From NCBI RefSeq assembly GCF_019802125.1, contig NZ_JAHVHT010000003.1, forward strand, positions 1 to 64,000: 64,000 bases of DNA. Direction: 5' to 3'. Below are positions 16,096-25,145 of this stretch, piece by piece. Origin of the DNA: Tateyamaria omphalii. GTDB taxonomy: Bacteria > Pseudomonadota > Alphaproteobacteria > Rhodobacterales > Rhodobacteraceae. The notes under the pieces were generated by a model that was not told the origin of the DNA, ran no database searches, and saw only the letters and a program-made list of their open reading frames with translations. The position numbers and the translations under genes are program-made. Within the stretch, counting starts at the first letter, position 1; each line of letters begins with the position of its first letter.

Positions 16096-16955
16096 CAAGT
16101 CTCCCGTTTGATGGCGCTTTCGTGCCACTTGCGCAGCAACATATGCGACAGAAGCGACAGGGCCGCAAAGATGAAAACCCCCATGGCCGCAACGATGGCA
16201 AGGGCCGCAAACATCCGCGCGATGTTCAGTCGGTAGCCTGCCTCCTGAATGCGGAAGGCCAAACCGGTGCCCACGCCACCCGTTCCGGCAACCAGTTCGG
16301 CGACCACCGCCCCGATCAGCGACAGCCCACCGGCAATCTTGAGACCGCCAAGGAAGTAAGGCAGGGCGGAGGGCAATTGCAGCATCCACAGGCGCTGCCA
16401 ACGGGTGGCGCCATAGATGCGGAACAGATCGCGCAGGTTGTGGTCGACAGAGTTGAGACCAAGGGTCGTAGAGCTTAGCACCGGAAAGAACGCGACGATC
16501 CAGGCACACATCAGCATGCCCACTGTTTTGCTTTCCACATAGATGAAGATCAGCGGCGCAATGGCCACGACCGGGGTTACCTGCAGGATCACCGCATAGG
16601 GGTACAGTGACAGCTCAACCATCCGGTTCTGATTAAACAGGATGGCGAGGCCCGCACCGCCGACAACAGCAATGGCAAGCGCCATCAAGGTGATGCGCCC
16701 GGTGAGCAGGGCACTGTCCCACAGGATCTCCCAGTCTCCTGTCAGGCTGCCCCAGACGCGCGCCGGGCTAGGTAGGATGAAATGGGGGATGTCGTTCCAC
16801 ACGACGATGCGATCCCAGATCCAGATCATCAGTGCCATGACCAGAAGCGGCAGCAGCCAGCGCGCGGTCTTTTCGATCCGCCGCGCACGGGCACGGCGCG
16901 CTTCCTCGGCATCAACGGTTGGGGCTGCGGGTTGGTTCAGTTCGGTCACGCTCAT
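16095..16955 (-). CDS. ABC transporter permease (SsuC/TauC/ThiX type)
   Basis: A 286-residue inner-membrane permease with about six hydrophobic spans and the BPD-type coupling segment near LRDLFRIYGATRWQRLWMLQ. The N-terminal 25 residues are polar and cytoplasmic. This subfamily imports small organics such as sulfonates, taurine, nitrate or pyrimidine precursors. It overlaps the ATPase gene by 4 bp upstream and touches the amidohydrolase downstream, so transport and breakdown genes are translationally linked. Confidence 0.9.
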   Translation of the reverse strand: MSVTELNQPAAPTVDAEEARRARARRIEKTARWLLPLLVMALMIWIWDRIVVWNDIPHFILPSPARVWGSLTGDWEILWDSALLTGRITLMALAIAVVGGAGLAILFNQNRMVELSLYPYAVILQVTPVVAIAPLIFIYVESKTVGMLMCAWIVAFFPVLSSTTLGLNSVDHNLRDLFRIYGATRWQRLWMLQLPSALPYFLGGLKIAGGLSLIGAVVAELVAGTGGVGTGLAFRIQEAGYRLNIARMFAALAIVAAMGVFIFAALSLLSHMLLRKWHESAIKRET

Positions 16956-17734
16956 GCCGCGGCCTCCATCGCCTGTTCAAGCGCTTGAGACGCGGCGCGG
17001 CAGTGCGCGACATATTCGGAGGAGGTTCGGAACACCTCTCCACGCGGATAGGGCTCGTCGACGTGCAATTCCTCGATCACACGGCCGGGGCGGGCGGCCA
17101 TAACGACAATGCGGTCCGACAGGAACACGCTTTCAAAAACAGAGTGCGTCACAAAGATCACGGTGCAGCCGATGCGGGCCTGCATATCCAGCAGATCGTT
17201 GTTCAGCTTGAAGCGCGTGATCTCGTCCAGCGCCGCAAAGGGTTCGTCCATCAGGATGAGCTTGGGCTGCGTGACCATGGCGCGGGCAATCGACACGCGC
17301 ATCTTCATGCCGCCAGATAATTCACGGGGGTAGGCGCTCTGAAACTTCTCCAGCCCCACCAGCTTCAACGCCTCCAGGATCTCATCTTTGACGGAGGCGT
17401 ATGTTTTGCTTTCCAGCCGGAAGGGCAAGTACACGTTCTGCGCAACAGTCGCCCATGGCATGAGGGTCGGTTCCTGAAACACCACTCCCAGATCCCCTTG
17501 CGCGCGAGGCTGGGACCATTCGATGCGGCCCGAGGTCGGCTCAGACAAGCCCGCAATCAAGCGCAGAGCCGTGGACTTGCCGCAGCCGGACGGGCCCAGA
17601 AGTGAAATGAAATCACCCTCGCGCACGGTCAGTGACATGGCGCGCAACGCCTGCACGTTGCCTGGAAACACCTTGTCCACGGTGTCCACGCGCATCAATT
17701 CCGGCCGCATGTCAAAAGGGGCGATCAGTGCCAT
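16952..17734 (-). CDS. ABC transporter ATP-binding protein
   Basis: A 260-residue ABC ATPase. Walker A is LGPSGCGKST (about 47-55), the signature LSGGM is at 139-143, and Walker B LILMDEP is at 159-165, followed by a switch histidine in VTHSV. It resembles the SsuB/TauB/ThiZ group. GGCAGGAGTAGCGG precedes the ATG at 17734. A hairpin with a T run separates it from the substrate-binding gene, so it is probably expressed at a lower level than that gene. Confidence 0.92.
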   Translation of the reverse strand: MALIAPFDMRPELMRVDTVDKVFPGNVQALRAMSLTVREGDFISLLGPSGCGKSTALRLIAGLSEPTSGRIEWSQPRAQGDLGVVFQEPTLMPWATVAQNVYLPFRLESKTYASVKDEILEALKLVGLEKFQSAYPRELSGGMKMRVSIARAMVTQPKLILMDEPFAALDEITRFKLNNDLLDMQARIGCTVIFVTHSVFESVFLSDRIVVMAARPGRVIEELHVDEPYPRGEVFRTSSEYVAHCRAASQALEQAMEAAA

Positions 17735-17748
17735 CCGCTACTCCTGCC

Positions 17749-17771
17749 AAAAACCGGGCGGAACCGCCCGG
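17749..17771 (-). terminator. Hairpin with T run inside the operon (attenuator)
   Basis: CCGGGCGG (17754-17761) pairs with CCGCCCGG (17764-17771); read on the minus strand it is followed by five T residues (17753-17749). It lies between the binding protein and the ATPase, where partial termination would favour the binding protein. Confidence 0.75.
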
Positions 17772-17795
17772 CTTTCCCTCATACTGTCAGCCAGT

Positions 17796-18782
17796 TCAGG
17801 GCTTGATGTCGATACCGACCTTCTTGTTGGTAAAGTCGAGCGTATAGGCCGCCTTCCAATCCAGATCGTCGGAGATCACGCCAGCATCGACCATTTTCTG
17901 GTAGAAATCACCAATCACCTCGTCCGACATGGCACCGATGCCCAGCTCAAGCGTCTTGCCGCTGTCCACGATACCCTCGTCGCGCATCATGTTCTTGGCA
18001 AATTCGATCTTGTCCTGGGTCATGTCGGCATTGGCCTCAAGGATCAGCGCATCGGCAGCCGCGCTGTCGCCGTAGAGGTAGTTGTACCAGCCGGTCAGGG
18101 ACGCATCGACAAAGCATTCCACCTGGTCCGGGTTCTCGTCGATCGTCGCCTGCATCACTTCGATGGTCGTGGCGTAAGAGGAATAGCCGTTGTCGGCGAT
18201 CAGGAAGACGTTGGGTTTGAAGCCTGCCTCTTTCTCAACCAGGTAGGGCTCGGACGAGAGATACCCCTGCATGGCCGTGTCCGTGTTGGCGATGAAGGGC
18301 GCCGGGTTAAAGGTGTAGGGTTGGCGCTGATCTGCGGTGAAACCATGCTCGGCAATCATCCACTGGTAATAGCTGGTGTAGCCATTGTCCCCGATCAGCA
18401 GGGTCTTGTCCTTCAGGTCCTCCCAGCTTTCGACATCTGGGTGTGCCACGATCACCTGCGGGTGTTTCTGGAAGATGGCGGCCACTGCAACGACCGGAAT
18501 GTCTTCGGCCACGGCGTTGAACGCCTGCAGCATGTCACCACCCATGTGGTACTGGATGCGATCCGCCAGCAGCAGGGCGCGGTTGTTCACTTGCGGGCCG
18601 CCTGACACGATGGTCACGTCCAAACCACATGCGGCATATGTGCCGTCGGCTACCGATTGATAAAACCCGCCATGCTCTGCCTGAGCTAGCCAGTTCGTTC
18701 CGAACGTGACGGGTGTCAGCTCCTGTGCCATCCCGGACATCGGTGTCGCGGCAAGCGTTGCGGCAATTGCAAATCTGTACAT
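17796..18782 (-). CDS. ABC transporter substrate-binding protein (NMT1/THI5-like)
   Basis: A 328-residue periplasmic binding protein. MYRFAIAATLAATPMSGMAQ is a signal peptide with cleavage likely after GMA. The mature part has the NMT1/THI5/SsuA pattern: FGTNWLAQAEHGGFYQSVAD, GLDVTIVSGGPQVNNRALL, then WEDLKDKTLLIGDNG. GGGGAG suits the start at 18782 better than an ATG three codons earlier. Relatives bind pyrimidines, alkylsulfonates or amides. First gene of the nine-gene minus-strand operon; the ligand is not known. Confidence 0.88.
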   Translation of the reverse strand: MYRFAIAATLAATPMSGMAQELTPVTFGTNWLAQAEHGGFYQSVADGTYAACGLDVTIVSGGPQVNNRALLLADRIQYHMGGDMLQAFNAVAEDIPVVAVAAIFQKHPQVIVAHPDVESWEDLKDKTLLIGDNGYTSYYQWMIAEHGFTADQRQPYTFNPAPFIANTDTAMQGYLSSEPYLVEKEAGFKPNVFLIADNGYSSYATTIEVMQATIDENPDQVECFVDASLTGWYNYLYGDSAAADALILEANADMTQDKIEFAKNMMRDEGIVDSGKTLELGIGAMSDEVIGDFYQKMVDAGVISDDLDWKAAYTLDFTNKKVGIDIKP

Positions 18783-18832
18783 CAAAGACATCTCCCCTGT
18801 GTTTTTTAACATCACATGACGCTGGAGAATGA

Positions 18833-18850
18833 CTTTCGATTGTTCGAAAG
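18833..18850. promoter_or_regulatory. Inverted repeat upstream of the nine-gene operon
   Basis: CTTTCGA (18833-18839) and TCGAAAG (18844-18850) form an 18-bp near-palindrome 51-68 bp before the first start codon. It is a plausible operator; no regulator gene lies inside the operon. Confidence 0.45.
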
Positions 18851-18961
18851 AAAGCCGTGATCGCAAAAGTCGGGCCATGCTGCTGCGCAATCGGTGGGAT
18901 ATCGCCTAAAAATGTGGCAAATCTGCTCGAAGGCGGTCAATTTGGGCTTCGTTCGTTCCCG

Positions 18962-19441
18962 TCAGTAGTCTTCGCCCGCGTAGCGATTGGGTTGTCCACA
19001 TGCCGCAGGGTCGTCGATAAATGCCGCCCAATCACTGCCTGGACGCCAGATGCTCTCCATATTCTTAAATGCGGCTTCCCTGGACAGCCCGGACTCCGCG
19101 GCCGCGTAGCGATAAAAGAACGCGCTGACCCGTGCATTGTAGATGCAGTGCACATGCATCAATGTGTTTCTGTTGGCATCAATGGCGTGGCGGAAGGCTT
19201 CGAAGTCAGCGTCAGTCGGGGCATCGAACTCTACGGGGATATAGATGTACTTCATGCCCAAGCCGCCCACTGTGCCCGCCTCGTCTTCCAGTGCGCCAGC
19301 ATTATGGTGCGGGCCCAGATTGACAATGTGGGTGACGCCAAGTGCTCGGATGTCGGCAAGTTGCCCTTCGGTTGGTTGTCCGGAGGTTGTCAGGCGCGCA
19401 TTCAGACGACGCCAATTCAGGATATGGGTCAGCTCGCTCAT
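18962..19441 (-). CDS. Protein-tyrosine-phosphatase-fold protein (DUF442-like) with CX4R loop
   Basis: A 159-residue protein. TTSGQPTEGQLADIRALGVT and HIVNLGPHHNAGAL resemble the cysteine-phosphatase fold of the DUF442/Blh group. The catalytic loop reads VHCIYNARVSAF: Cys99 and Arg104 have four residues between them, not the five of a standard phosphatase P-loop. The spacing may define a separate subfamily, or an enzyme without phosphatase activity. It overlaps the DUF1272 gene by 4 bp, so both are made from one transcript. Confidence 0.7.
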   Translation of the reverse strand: MSELTHILNWRRLNARLTTSGQPTEGQLADIRALGVTHIVNLGPHHNAGALEDEAGTVGGLGMKYIYIPVEFDAPTDADFEAFRHAIDANRNTLMHVHCIYNARVSAFFYRYAAAESGLSREAAFKNMESIWRPGSDWAAFIDDPAACGQPNRYAGEDY

Positions 19442-19710
19442 TGGTTTCTATGTCCGTGACCGGTGGTGGGCGCGCACGCCGTGTGAGATTTGATCACGCG
19501 CTCAGTCGATGCGGGATGCTTTGCGAGGCAGGCCATGGGCCGGATGGGGCGCGGTACGAAATTGCCGCCGCAATTGGGGCAGATGCCGTTCAATCTGGTC
19601 TCGACGCAATTGGCGCAAAACGTACATTCATAACTGCATATCCGTGCCTCCGAGGTATCAGGCGGAAGGTCCTTGTTGCAGCACTCACAATTCGGTTTCA
19701 GGGCCAACAT
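19438..19710 (-). CDS. DUF1272 zinc-binding small protein
   Basis: A 90-residue protein starting MLALKPNCECCNKDLPPD, the usual DUF1272 opening. Cysteine pairs (CECC, CSYEC, CANC, CPNC) indicate a treble-clef or double zinc-ribbon fold. GGAG nine bases before the ATG at 19710 supports this start over an in-frame ATG at 19737. Function is unknown. It is coupled to the phosphatase-like gene and divergent from the AraC regulator at 19773, which may control the pair. Confidence 0.75.
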   Translation of the reverse strand: MLALKPNCECCNKDLPPDTSEARICSYECTFCANCVETRLNGICPNCGGNFVPRPIRPMACLAKHPASTERVIKSHTACAPTTGHGHRNQ

Positions 19711-19772
19711 CGGGGTCGTCTCCATGTTCGTAGGCATAGACTACCTCATCTGCGGGTGGCAGAAATGACAAT

Positions 19773-20777
19773 ATGACCTCAAAATCTGCCAAGTCCTGTA
19801 TTACATCCGAAATGCCACGTGTCGTTGTTTTTGTCGTTTATGATGGCATTGTTCTGCTGGATCTTGCGGGCCCCTTGCAGGTTTTTTCCCGCGCGGTCGA
19901 CCCGTCGACCGGCGCGTTTGGCTATGAATGCCTTGTGGCTTCGGTCACCGGTGAGTCAATCGAAACGAATACGGTTCTCTCGATACCGACTGTAACAATA
20001 GCAAGCCTCGAAGAACACAATATAGACACGTTGATCATTGTCGGCGGAGACGGTGCAATTCGCGGTATGCGCGATGCTGAATTGGTCGGCGCGTTTGGAA
20101 GGCTGGCCAGCCGGGCGCGGCGCGTTTGTTCCGTTTGCTCGGGCGCGTTGATCCTCGCGGCGACCGGCCTTCTGGATGGGCGGCGTGCTGTCACGCATTG
20201 GGACGACTGTGCAATGCTGGCGGCTGAGTTTCCGGCTGTGAACGTAGAAATGGATCCGATTTTCATCAAGGACGGTCACATATGGACATCCGCAGGGATC
20301 ACGGCTGGCATCGATATGTCGCTTGCCATCGCTGCCGAAGACTTTGGACGGGCAGCCGCCTTTTCCGTCGCGCGCGCGATGGTCGCTCAAATGGTGCGCT
20401 CGGGAGGGCAATCGCAGTTCAGTCCCGCCCTCAGCCGTCAGTTGCGAGACGGGGCAGGGCAGTTCGAAAAACTGCATGATTGGATTGCCAACAATTTGCG
20501 CCGGGACCTGACCGTCGAAGTGCTTGCCGCCCAAGCGAACATGAGCGCGCGCAACTTTGCCCGTGTTTATGCCAAGGTCATGGGTGTAACGCCAGCCAGA
20601 GCCGTTGCAGCGATGCGGGTCGAAAAGGCGCAAGGTCTACTGGAATCCAGCCAACAAAGCGTCAAACAGATCGCTGTTTCCTGCGGGTTTGGGGATGAGG
20701 ATCGGATGCGACGTGCGTTCGTTGGGACATTGGGTGTGTCACCATCCGCGTATCGCGCGAATTTCAACGTACCCTGA
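19773..20777 (+). CDS. GlxA-type AraC transcriptional regulator with DJ-1/PfpI domain
   Basis: A 334-residue regulator. The N-terminal domain has the DJ-1/PfpI amidotransferase-like fold (VVVFVVYDGIVLLDLAGPLQ, RVCSVCSGALILAATGLLDG, AVTHWDD). The C-terminal third is an AraC DNA-binding domain with two helix-turn-helix motifs (LTVEVLAAQANMSARNFARV, SVKQIAVSCGFGDEDRMRRA). Members such as GlxA, GbdR and ArgR-like proteins respond to small amines or amino acids. The start is uncertain; an ATG 13 codons later is possible. It probably acts on the divergent DUF1272/phosphatase pair. Confidence 0.88.
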   Translation: MTSKSAKSCITSEMPRVVVFVVYDGIVLLDLAGPLQVFSRAVDPSTGAFGYECLVASVTGESIETNTVLSIPTVTIASLEEHNIDTLIIVGGDGAIRGMRDAELVGAFGRLASRARRVCSVCSGALILAATGLLDGRRAVTHWDDCAMLAAEFPAVNVEMDPIFIKDGHIWTSAGITAGIDMSLAIAAEDFGRAAAFSVARAMVAQMVRSGGQSQFSPALSRQLRDGAGQFEKLHDWIANNLRRDLTVEVLAAQANMSARNFARVYAKVMGVTPARAVAAMRVEKAQGLLESSQQSVKQIAVSCGFGDEDRMRRAFVGTLGVSPSAYRANFNVP

Positions 20778-20921
20778 CGCCAGGGCAGTTGCGACGTCCG
20801 CAGAAAGTTGGCTCAGTAGCGTGTCAAGTTTCTCGACTGTGGCGGATCAGCACTAGGCAAATCACCGCCGATTAGGGTATTCGAAATTTGCCCGGGGGGG
20901 CACTTTTGTCGGGATGCCCTG

Positions 20922-21839
20922 ATGATCAAATATTTGACCGCCGCGCTTTGCGCGACGATCGTCCTCTCGGGTGTTGCGGATGCGCAGGACCGTAAGCGCC
21001 TCGGCTACGGTCGTCTGATCACCAACGACTTCTTTGGCGATGGTGAAGATCGTTGGCGCACGGGCGGTTTCCAATCCTCTCGCATTTGGGGTCCCACCTG
21101 GCAGGGAAGAGCACCGGAAGGATTTGGCCAACTGCTTGAACTCCGCCTGGCGGCTGAAATCCTTGCGCCAGATGATATTCGTACCCCCGCACCAGGCGAT
21201 CGCCCCTATGCAGGTGCCTTGTCTGCCGGGTTGCACACGCATTTCGTGCGTGGACTGATGGAATACTCGGTTGGCGGCGATATTGTCTTTCTCGGGCCTC
21301 AGACCAAGCTGGACGAATTTCAGGACGCTTTTCACGACACGTTCAACATCGTGCGCCCCTCGGATGCCGTGCGCAATGCACAGATTGGCAACGATATTGT
21401 CCCGAATGTCGTATTGGAAGCCGGGCGCAGCATTGCCGTAGGTGGAGCCTCGACGTTGCGGCCGTTTGTCGAAGCCCGCGCGGGGGTCGAGACAATGGTA
21501 CGCGCAGGTGTTGATTTCACCTATGGCAGTCTCGGCCACGGTGACCTGTTGATCCGGGACAGTGTGAGCGGTCAGCGGTACCGTGCGGTTGAAGGCGAGT
21601 GGAGCGGCTACAGCTTTGTTCTTGGCGCCGATATCGCGCGCGTCTCGGACAGCAAACTACTGCCATCCGATCGCGGCGTGACGGCCGAAGACGTTCGTGA
21701 ACGTGTACGCGCTGGTGTTATGTGGCGGAGCGAGACAGGGATAACCGGTTTCTACGGGCTGACCTACTTGGGCGAAGAGTTCGAAGGCCAGGACGAGGGA
21801 CAAATCGTAGGCGCAGTCCGTTGGCGTGTGCCGTTCTAG
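20922..21839 (+). CDS. LpxR-like lipid A deacylase (DUF2219) outer-membrane protein
   Basis: A 305-residue protein with a signal peptide (MIKYLTAALCATIVLSGVADA) and a C-terminal Phe, as in outer-membrane barrels. LpxR-family positions can be followed: Asn35-Asp36 in LITNDFFGDGEDRW, Thr47 in RTGGF, GDRPYAG at 92-98, and Gln134/His138 in DEFQDAFHDTFN, where His138 matches the catalytic histidine. LpxR removes the 3'-acyloxyacyl chain from lipid A in the outer leaflet. It stands alone, 145 bp after the AraC gene. Confidence 0.78.
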   Translation: MIKYLTAALCATIVLSGVADAQDRKRLGYGRLITNDFFGDGEDRWRTGGFQSSRIWGPTWQGRAPEGFGQLLELRLAAEILAPDDIRTPAPGDRPYAGALSAGLHTHFVRGLMEYSVGGDIVFLGPQTKLDEFQDAFHDTFNIVRPSDAVRNAQIGNDIVPNVVLEAGRSIAVGGASTLRPFVEARAGVETMVRAGVDFTYGSLGHGDLLIRDSVSGQRYRAVEGEWSGYSFVLGADIARVSDSKLLPSDRGVTAEDVRERVRAGVMWRSETGITGFYGLTYLGEEFEGQDEGQIVGAVRWRVPF

Positions 21840-21993
21840 CTTACGTTGAGTGTGTCTACGTCAAGTGGATATTTGACTTACCTGATGTTCAGCACGCAAC
21901 ACACTGGAATCTGACACAAAACCGGGCTTCACAGACGGAAATTCCGCTGTTAACGTACGGTTAATAAAAAAAGACAAGGCAGGCATACAGGCA

Positions 21994-23058
21994 ATGGAAA
22001 CGGGCTTTCGTGGCACGTTTGTCATCTCCTGGTCGCAAACAGAAGTGGACGGTCTCGAGGCCGCACCATTGCCGTCATTGGCGGTTGGGGCAGCATGGGC
22101 ATGGCGTGGGGACGCTGTGCGTGTGGATGGTCCGCAAGATGTATTGCGCTTGGACAGGGCGAACGGAGAAGACGTCATCCGGCGGCGTGCGGCACGGATG
22201 GTGCACAGGCTGGTTGGAGCGGCACTGGACAATACCCCACTCAAATCCGAGGCTGCGGAGCCGGACGCGTTGATGTCCGATAGCAATTTCGTCGTGACCG
22301 ATGGGGCCAAAAGCTACACTGTGACGGTTATCGAAGTTGGGCGCGGCGCCCCGCCGCTTTTGATGTTTTTGGATGACATTCCGCCACGCAAGACGGACTT
22401 GTGGGTGGTCCATCATACCATCAACACAGCGCAGGGTGATCCCTCTCCGGACGGATCGGGCGGTGTGATCTGCTTTACCCCTGGGACGTGGATAGATACG
22501 CCGGACGGGCCGCGGCTCATTGAGGAGCTGCGCGAGGGTGACAAAGTCCAGACACAGGATAACGGAGCACAGGAAATTCTGTGGGTAGGCAGCCGTCGTA
22601 TGACGGGCGCGCGGCTCTTTGCCCTGCCACGTTTGCGGCCTATTCGGATCGCAACCGGTGCGTTGGGCGTGGAGCGGCCGGATCAAGAATTGCTCGTCTC
22701 ACCCGAGCACCGGATGTTGGTGAAGGGTGACATCGCTCGCGATCTGTTCAATACGCCAGAGGTACTGGTGGCCGCCAAGGATCTGGTCAATGGCTCCACC
22801 ATTTCCGTCGATCTCAAGGCCCGTTCCGTAACATATGTGCATCTGCTGTTACCACGCCATGAGGTCTTGCGGGCCAACGGTGTCGAGACGGAGAGCTTCC
22901 ATCCTGCAAACACGGCGCTGTCGATGCTGAATGACGGTGATCGGGCGCGGTTGGTGTCGGCGATGCCAAATCTTGAATATGATCCGCATACCTATGGCAG
23001 CTATGCGCGACGAAACCTGAGCGCAAGCGAGGCCGCGATCCTGAATCACGCAGCCTGA
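21994..23058 (+). CDS. Hint-domain (hedgehog/intein-type) protein
   Basis: A 354-residue protein. A Hint module starts at Cys160 (CFTPGTWIDTPDGPRLIEEL, then REGDKV) and includes the SPEHRMLV block and an HLLLPRHEVLRANGVETESF block near the end. There is no C-terminal extein-like His-Asn, so self-splicing is unlikely. The first 150 residues resemble no family I know. Hint proteins of this type are common in Rhodobacterales, often secreted or attached to repeats, with uncertain roles; self-cleavage at Cys160 is possible. It follows a short AT-rich leader. Confidence 0.8.
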   Translation: METGFRGTFVISWSQTEVDGLEAAPLPSLAVGAAWAWRGDAVRVDGPQDVLRLDRANGEDVIRRRAARMVHRLVGAALDNTPLKSEAAEPDALMSDSNFVVTDGAKSYTVTVIEVGRGAPPLLMFLDDIPPRKTDLWVVHHTINTAQGDPSPDGSGGVICFTPGTWIDTPDGPRLIEELREGDKVQTQDNGAQEILWVGSRRMTGARLFALPRLRPIRIATGALGVERPDQELLVSPEHRMLVKGDIARDLFNTPEVLVAAKDLVNGSTISVDLKARSVTYVHLLLPRHEVLRANGVETESFHPANTALSMLNDGDRARLVSAMPNLEYDPHTYGSYARRNLSASEAAILNHAA

Positions 23059-23162
23059 GCGAACGAACACGTTGTCCGGCACCATCTTCCATGGAGGTGG
23101 CTCCGGGTGCGGTGTCTCCCAAACTGGTCGAATGAACTTGGGTTAAGTGAGCCGGGCTCTCT

Positions 23163-23729
23163 TCAGCTACTTTCCGCCCCGATCAGGGTCGCAATGATGG
23201 CTTTCGCGCTGTCCGAGGACCAGTCTGCATCGCCACGCAGGCGGGCAATCTCGCGGCCTTCCGGATCGATGATTACGGTGATGGGTAGGCCGAACACGCC
23301 CATTTGCGCTGCCAGCTTCTGTTTCGGATCTTGATGGCGCGGCAGGTTTGTGGCGTTGATCTCGTTCAGGAACTTCACGATGGCCGCAGGGTTGTTGCGG
23401 CCAGTCGCAATTGTCACCACTTCAAAGTCATCGCCACCAAACTCGGTCTGCAATTCGGACAGCATCGGCATCTCGTGCCGACACGGCGCGCACCAAGTGG
23501 CCCAGAAGTTCACGAGGATGTGCTTGCCTTCGTAGTCGGCCAGCGACCCCTGACCTGCACCATCGGCCAGATCGAAGGATTGGTTCGAAACAGCCTCGGG
23601 CGTGCTGTGGAAGATCAATTTCTTCATGTCGCCCTCGCGCAGCGCCTCTGCCGCCGATGTGTCGGCCAGGGCGGGAATTGCGCCCACGCTCAGGGCCATG
23701 TAGAGGGCTGCGGTAACAAGCTTTTTCAT
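23163..23729 (-). CDS. TlpA-like thiol:disulfide oxidoreductase
   Basis: A 188-residue exported thioredoxin-fold protein. [25 protein letters not shown] is a signal peptide, and the active site is WATWCAPC (Cys80, Cys83). The cis-Pro loop is [14 protein letters not shown]. TlpA-type proteins reduce periplasmic disulfides, for example in cytochrome maturation. GAGGAAG suits the start at 23729, with a second ATG three bases earlier. It diverges from argH with only 24 bp between the starts, so their promoters overlap. Confidence 0.9.
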   Translation of the reverse strand: MKKLVTAALYMALSVGAIPALADTSAAEALREGDMKKLIFHSTPEAVSNQSFDLADGAGQGSLADYEGKHILVNFWATWCAPCRHEMPMLSELQTEFGGDDFEVVTIATGRNNPAAIVKFLNEINATNLPRHQDPKQKLAAQMGVFGLPITVIIDPEGREIARLRGDADWSSDSAKAIIATLIGAESS

Positions 23730-23753
23730 CATCTTCCTCAAGGTGGCACGTTC

Positions 23754-25145
23754 ATGTCCGACAAGACCGCAAATCAGATGTGGGGGGGCCGTTTTGCAGC
23801 AGGTCCCGATGCGATCATGGAGGCAATTAATGCCTCGATCGGGTTTGACCAGCGCATGGCGTCCCAGGACATCGCGGGCTCGCGGGCCCATGCCGCCATG
23901 TTGGGCGCCACCGGCATTCTGAGTGATAAGGATGTCGAAGCGATCCGGGAAGGGCTGCTCACGGTCTTGTCAGAAATCGACGCAGGCACGTTCCAGTTTT
24001 CGACAGCACTTGAAGACATCCACATGAATGTGGAGGCGCGGCTGAAAGAGGTCATTGGCGAGCCTGCGGGGCGGCTGCACACAGGTCGATCCCGGAACGA
24101 CCAGGTGGCGACCGATTTCAAGCTGTGGGTGCGTGACCAATTTGATGCCGCCGAAGGTGCCCTGTTGTCGCTGATCGCTGCCCTGCTGGATCAGGCAGAG
24201 GCGGGGGCCGATTGGGTCATGCCAGGCTTTACCCATTTGCAGACCGCGCAACCGGTGACATGGGGCCATCACATGATGGCCTATGTTGAGATGTTCGGGC
24301 GCGATTTGTCCCGAGTGCGCGATGCGCGGGCACGGATGAACGAAAGCCCGCTTGGGGCGGCCGCACTGGCGGGCACGTCCTTCCCGATTGATCGGCAGAT
24401 GACGGCAGAGGCGTTGGGCTTTGATCGGCCTGCCGCCAATTCGCTGGATGCGGTGAGCGACCGCGACTTTGCACTGGAGTTTCTGAGCACGGCGAGCATA
24501 TGTGCCATGCACCTCAGCCGCTTTGCAGAAGAGCTGGTGATCTGGTCTTCAGCGCAGTTCCGTTTTGTCACGCTGTCCGACCGCTTCTCGACCGGCTCGT
24601 CCATCATGCCGCAGAAAAAGAACCCCGATGCGGCGGAACTGATCCGGGCCAAGGTCGGCCGCATCTTTGGCGCGAACGCGGGCCTGATGATGGTGATGAA
24701 GGGGCTGCCGCTGACTTATTCCAAGGATATGCAGGAAGACAAAGAACAGGTCTTTGATGCGGCCGACAACTGGATGTTGGCGCTGGCTGCGATGGACGGG
24801 ATGGTGCGGGACATGACCGCTAACCGTGAAAGCCTCGCTGCAGCGGCAGGGTCTGGGTTCTCGACCGCGACGGATCTCGCCGACTGGCTGGTGCGGGTGT
24901 TGGGCTTGCCGTTCCGCGACGCTCATCATATCACCGGTAGCCTCGTTGCGCTTGCCGAAGCCGAGGGCTGCGACTTGCCCGACCTGACGCTGGATCAGAT
25001 GAAAACCGCCCACAAGGGCATCACCGAAGATGTCTTTACCGTTTTGTCCGTGGAAAATTCCGTCGCATCGCGTACAAGTTACGGGGGCACCGCGCCCACA
25101 CAGGTGCGTGCGCAGGTGACCCGGTGGAGAGAGGTGATCGCATGA
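23754..25145 (+). CDS. argH: Argininosuccinate lyase
   Basis: A 463-residue enzyme of standard length that splits argininosuccinate into arginine and fumarate, the last step of arginine synthesis. The start [20 protein letters not shown] is typical. The fumarase-superfamily signature [12 protein letters not shown] carries the catalytic serine loop, and [12 protein letters not shown] is conserved. The frame is open far upstream, antisense to the thioredoxin gene, but AAGGTGG and homology fix the start at 23754. It overlaps the next gene by 4 bp. Confidence 0.97.
   Translation: MSDKTANQMWGGRFAAGPDAIMEAINASIGFDQRMASQDIAGSRAHAAMLGATGILSDKDVEAIREGLLTVLSEIDAGTFQFSTALEDIHMNVEARLKEVIGEPAGRLHTGRSRNDQVATDFKLWVRDQFDAAEGALLSLIAALLDQAEAGADWVMPGFTHLQTAQPVTWGHHMMAYVEMFGRDLSRVRDARARMNESPLGAAALAGTSFPIDRQMTAEALGFDRPAANSLDAVSDRDFALEFLSTASICAMHLSRFAEELVIWSSAQFRFVTLSDRFSTGSSIMPQKKNPDAAELIRAKVGRIFGANAGLMMVMKGLPLTYSKDMQEDKEQVFDAADNWMLALAAMDGMVRDMTANRESLAAAAGSGFSTATDLADWLVRVLGLPFRDAHHITGSLVALAEAEGCDLPDLTLDQMKTAHKGITEDVFTVLSVENSVASRTSYGGTAPTQVRAQVTRWREVIA

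Noticed and set aside
17523-18605. Plus-strand frame across the ABC ATPase and binding protein genes
   Set aside because: Antisense shadow of two well-supported transporter genes.
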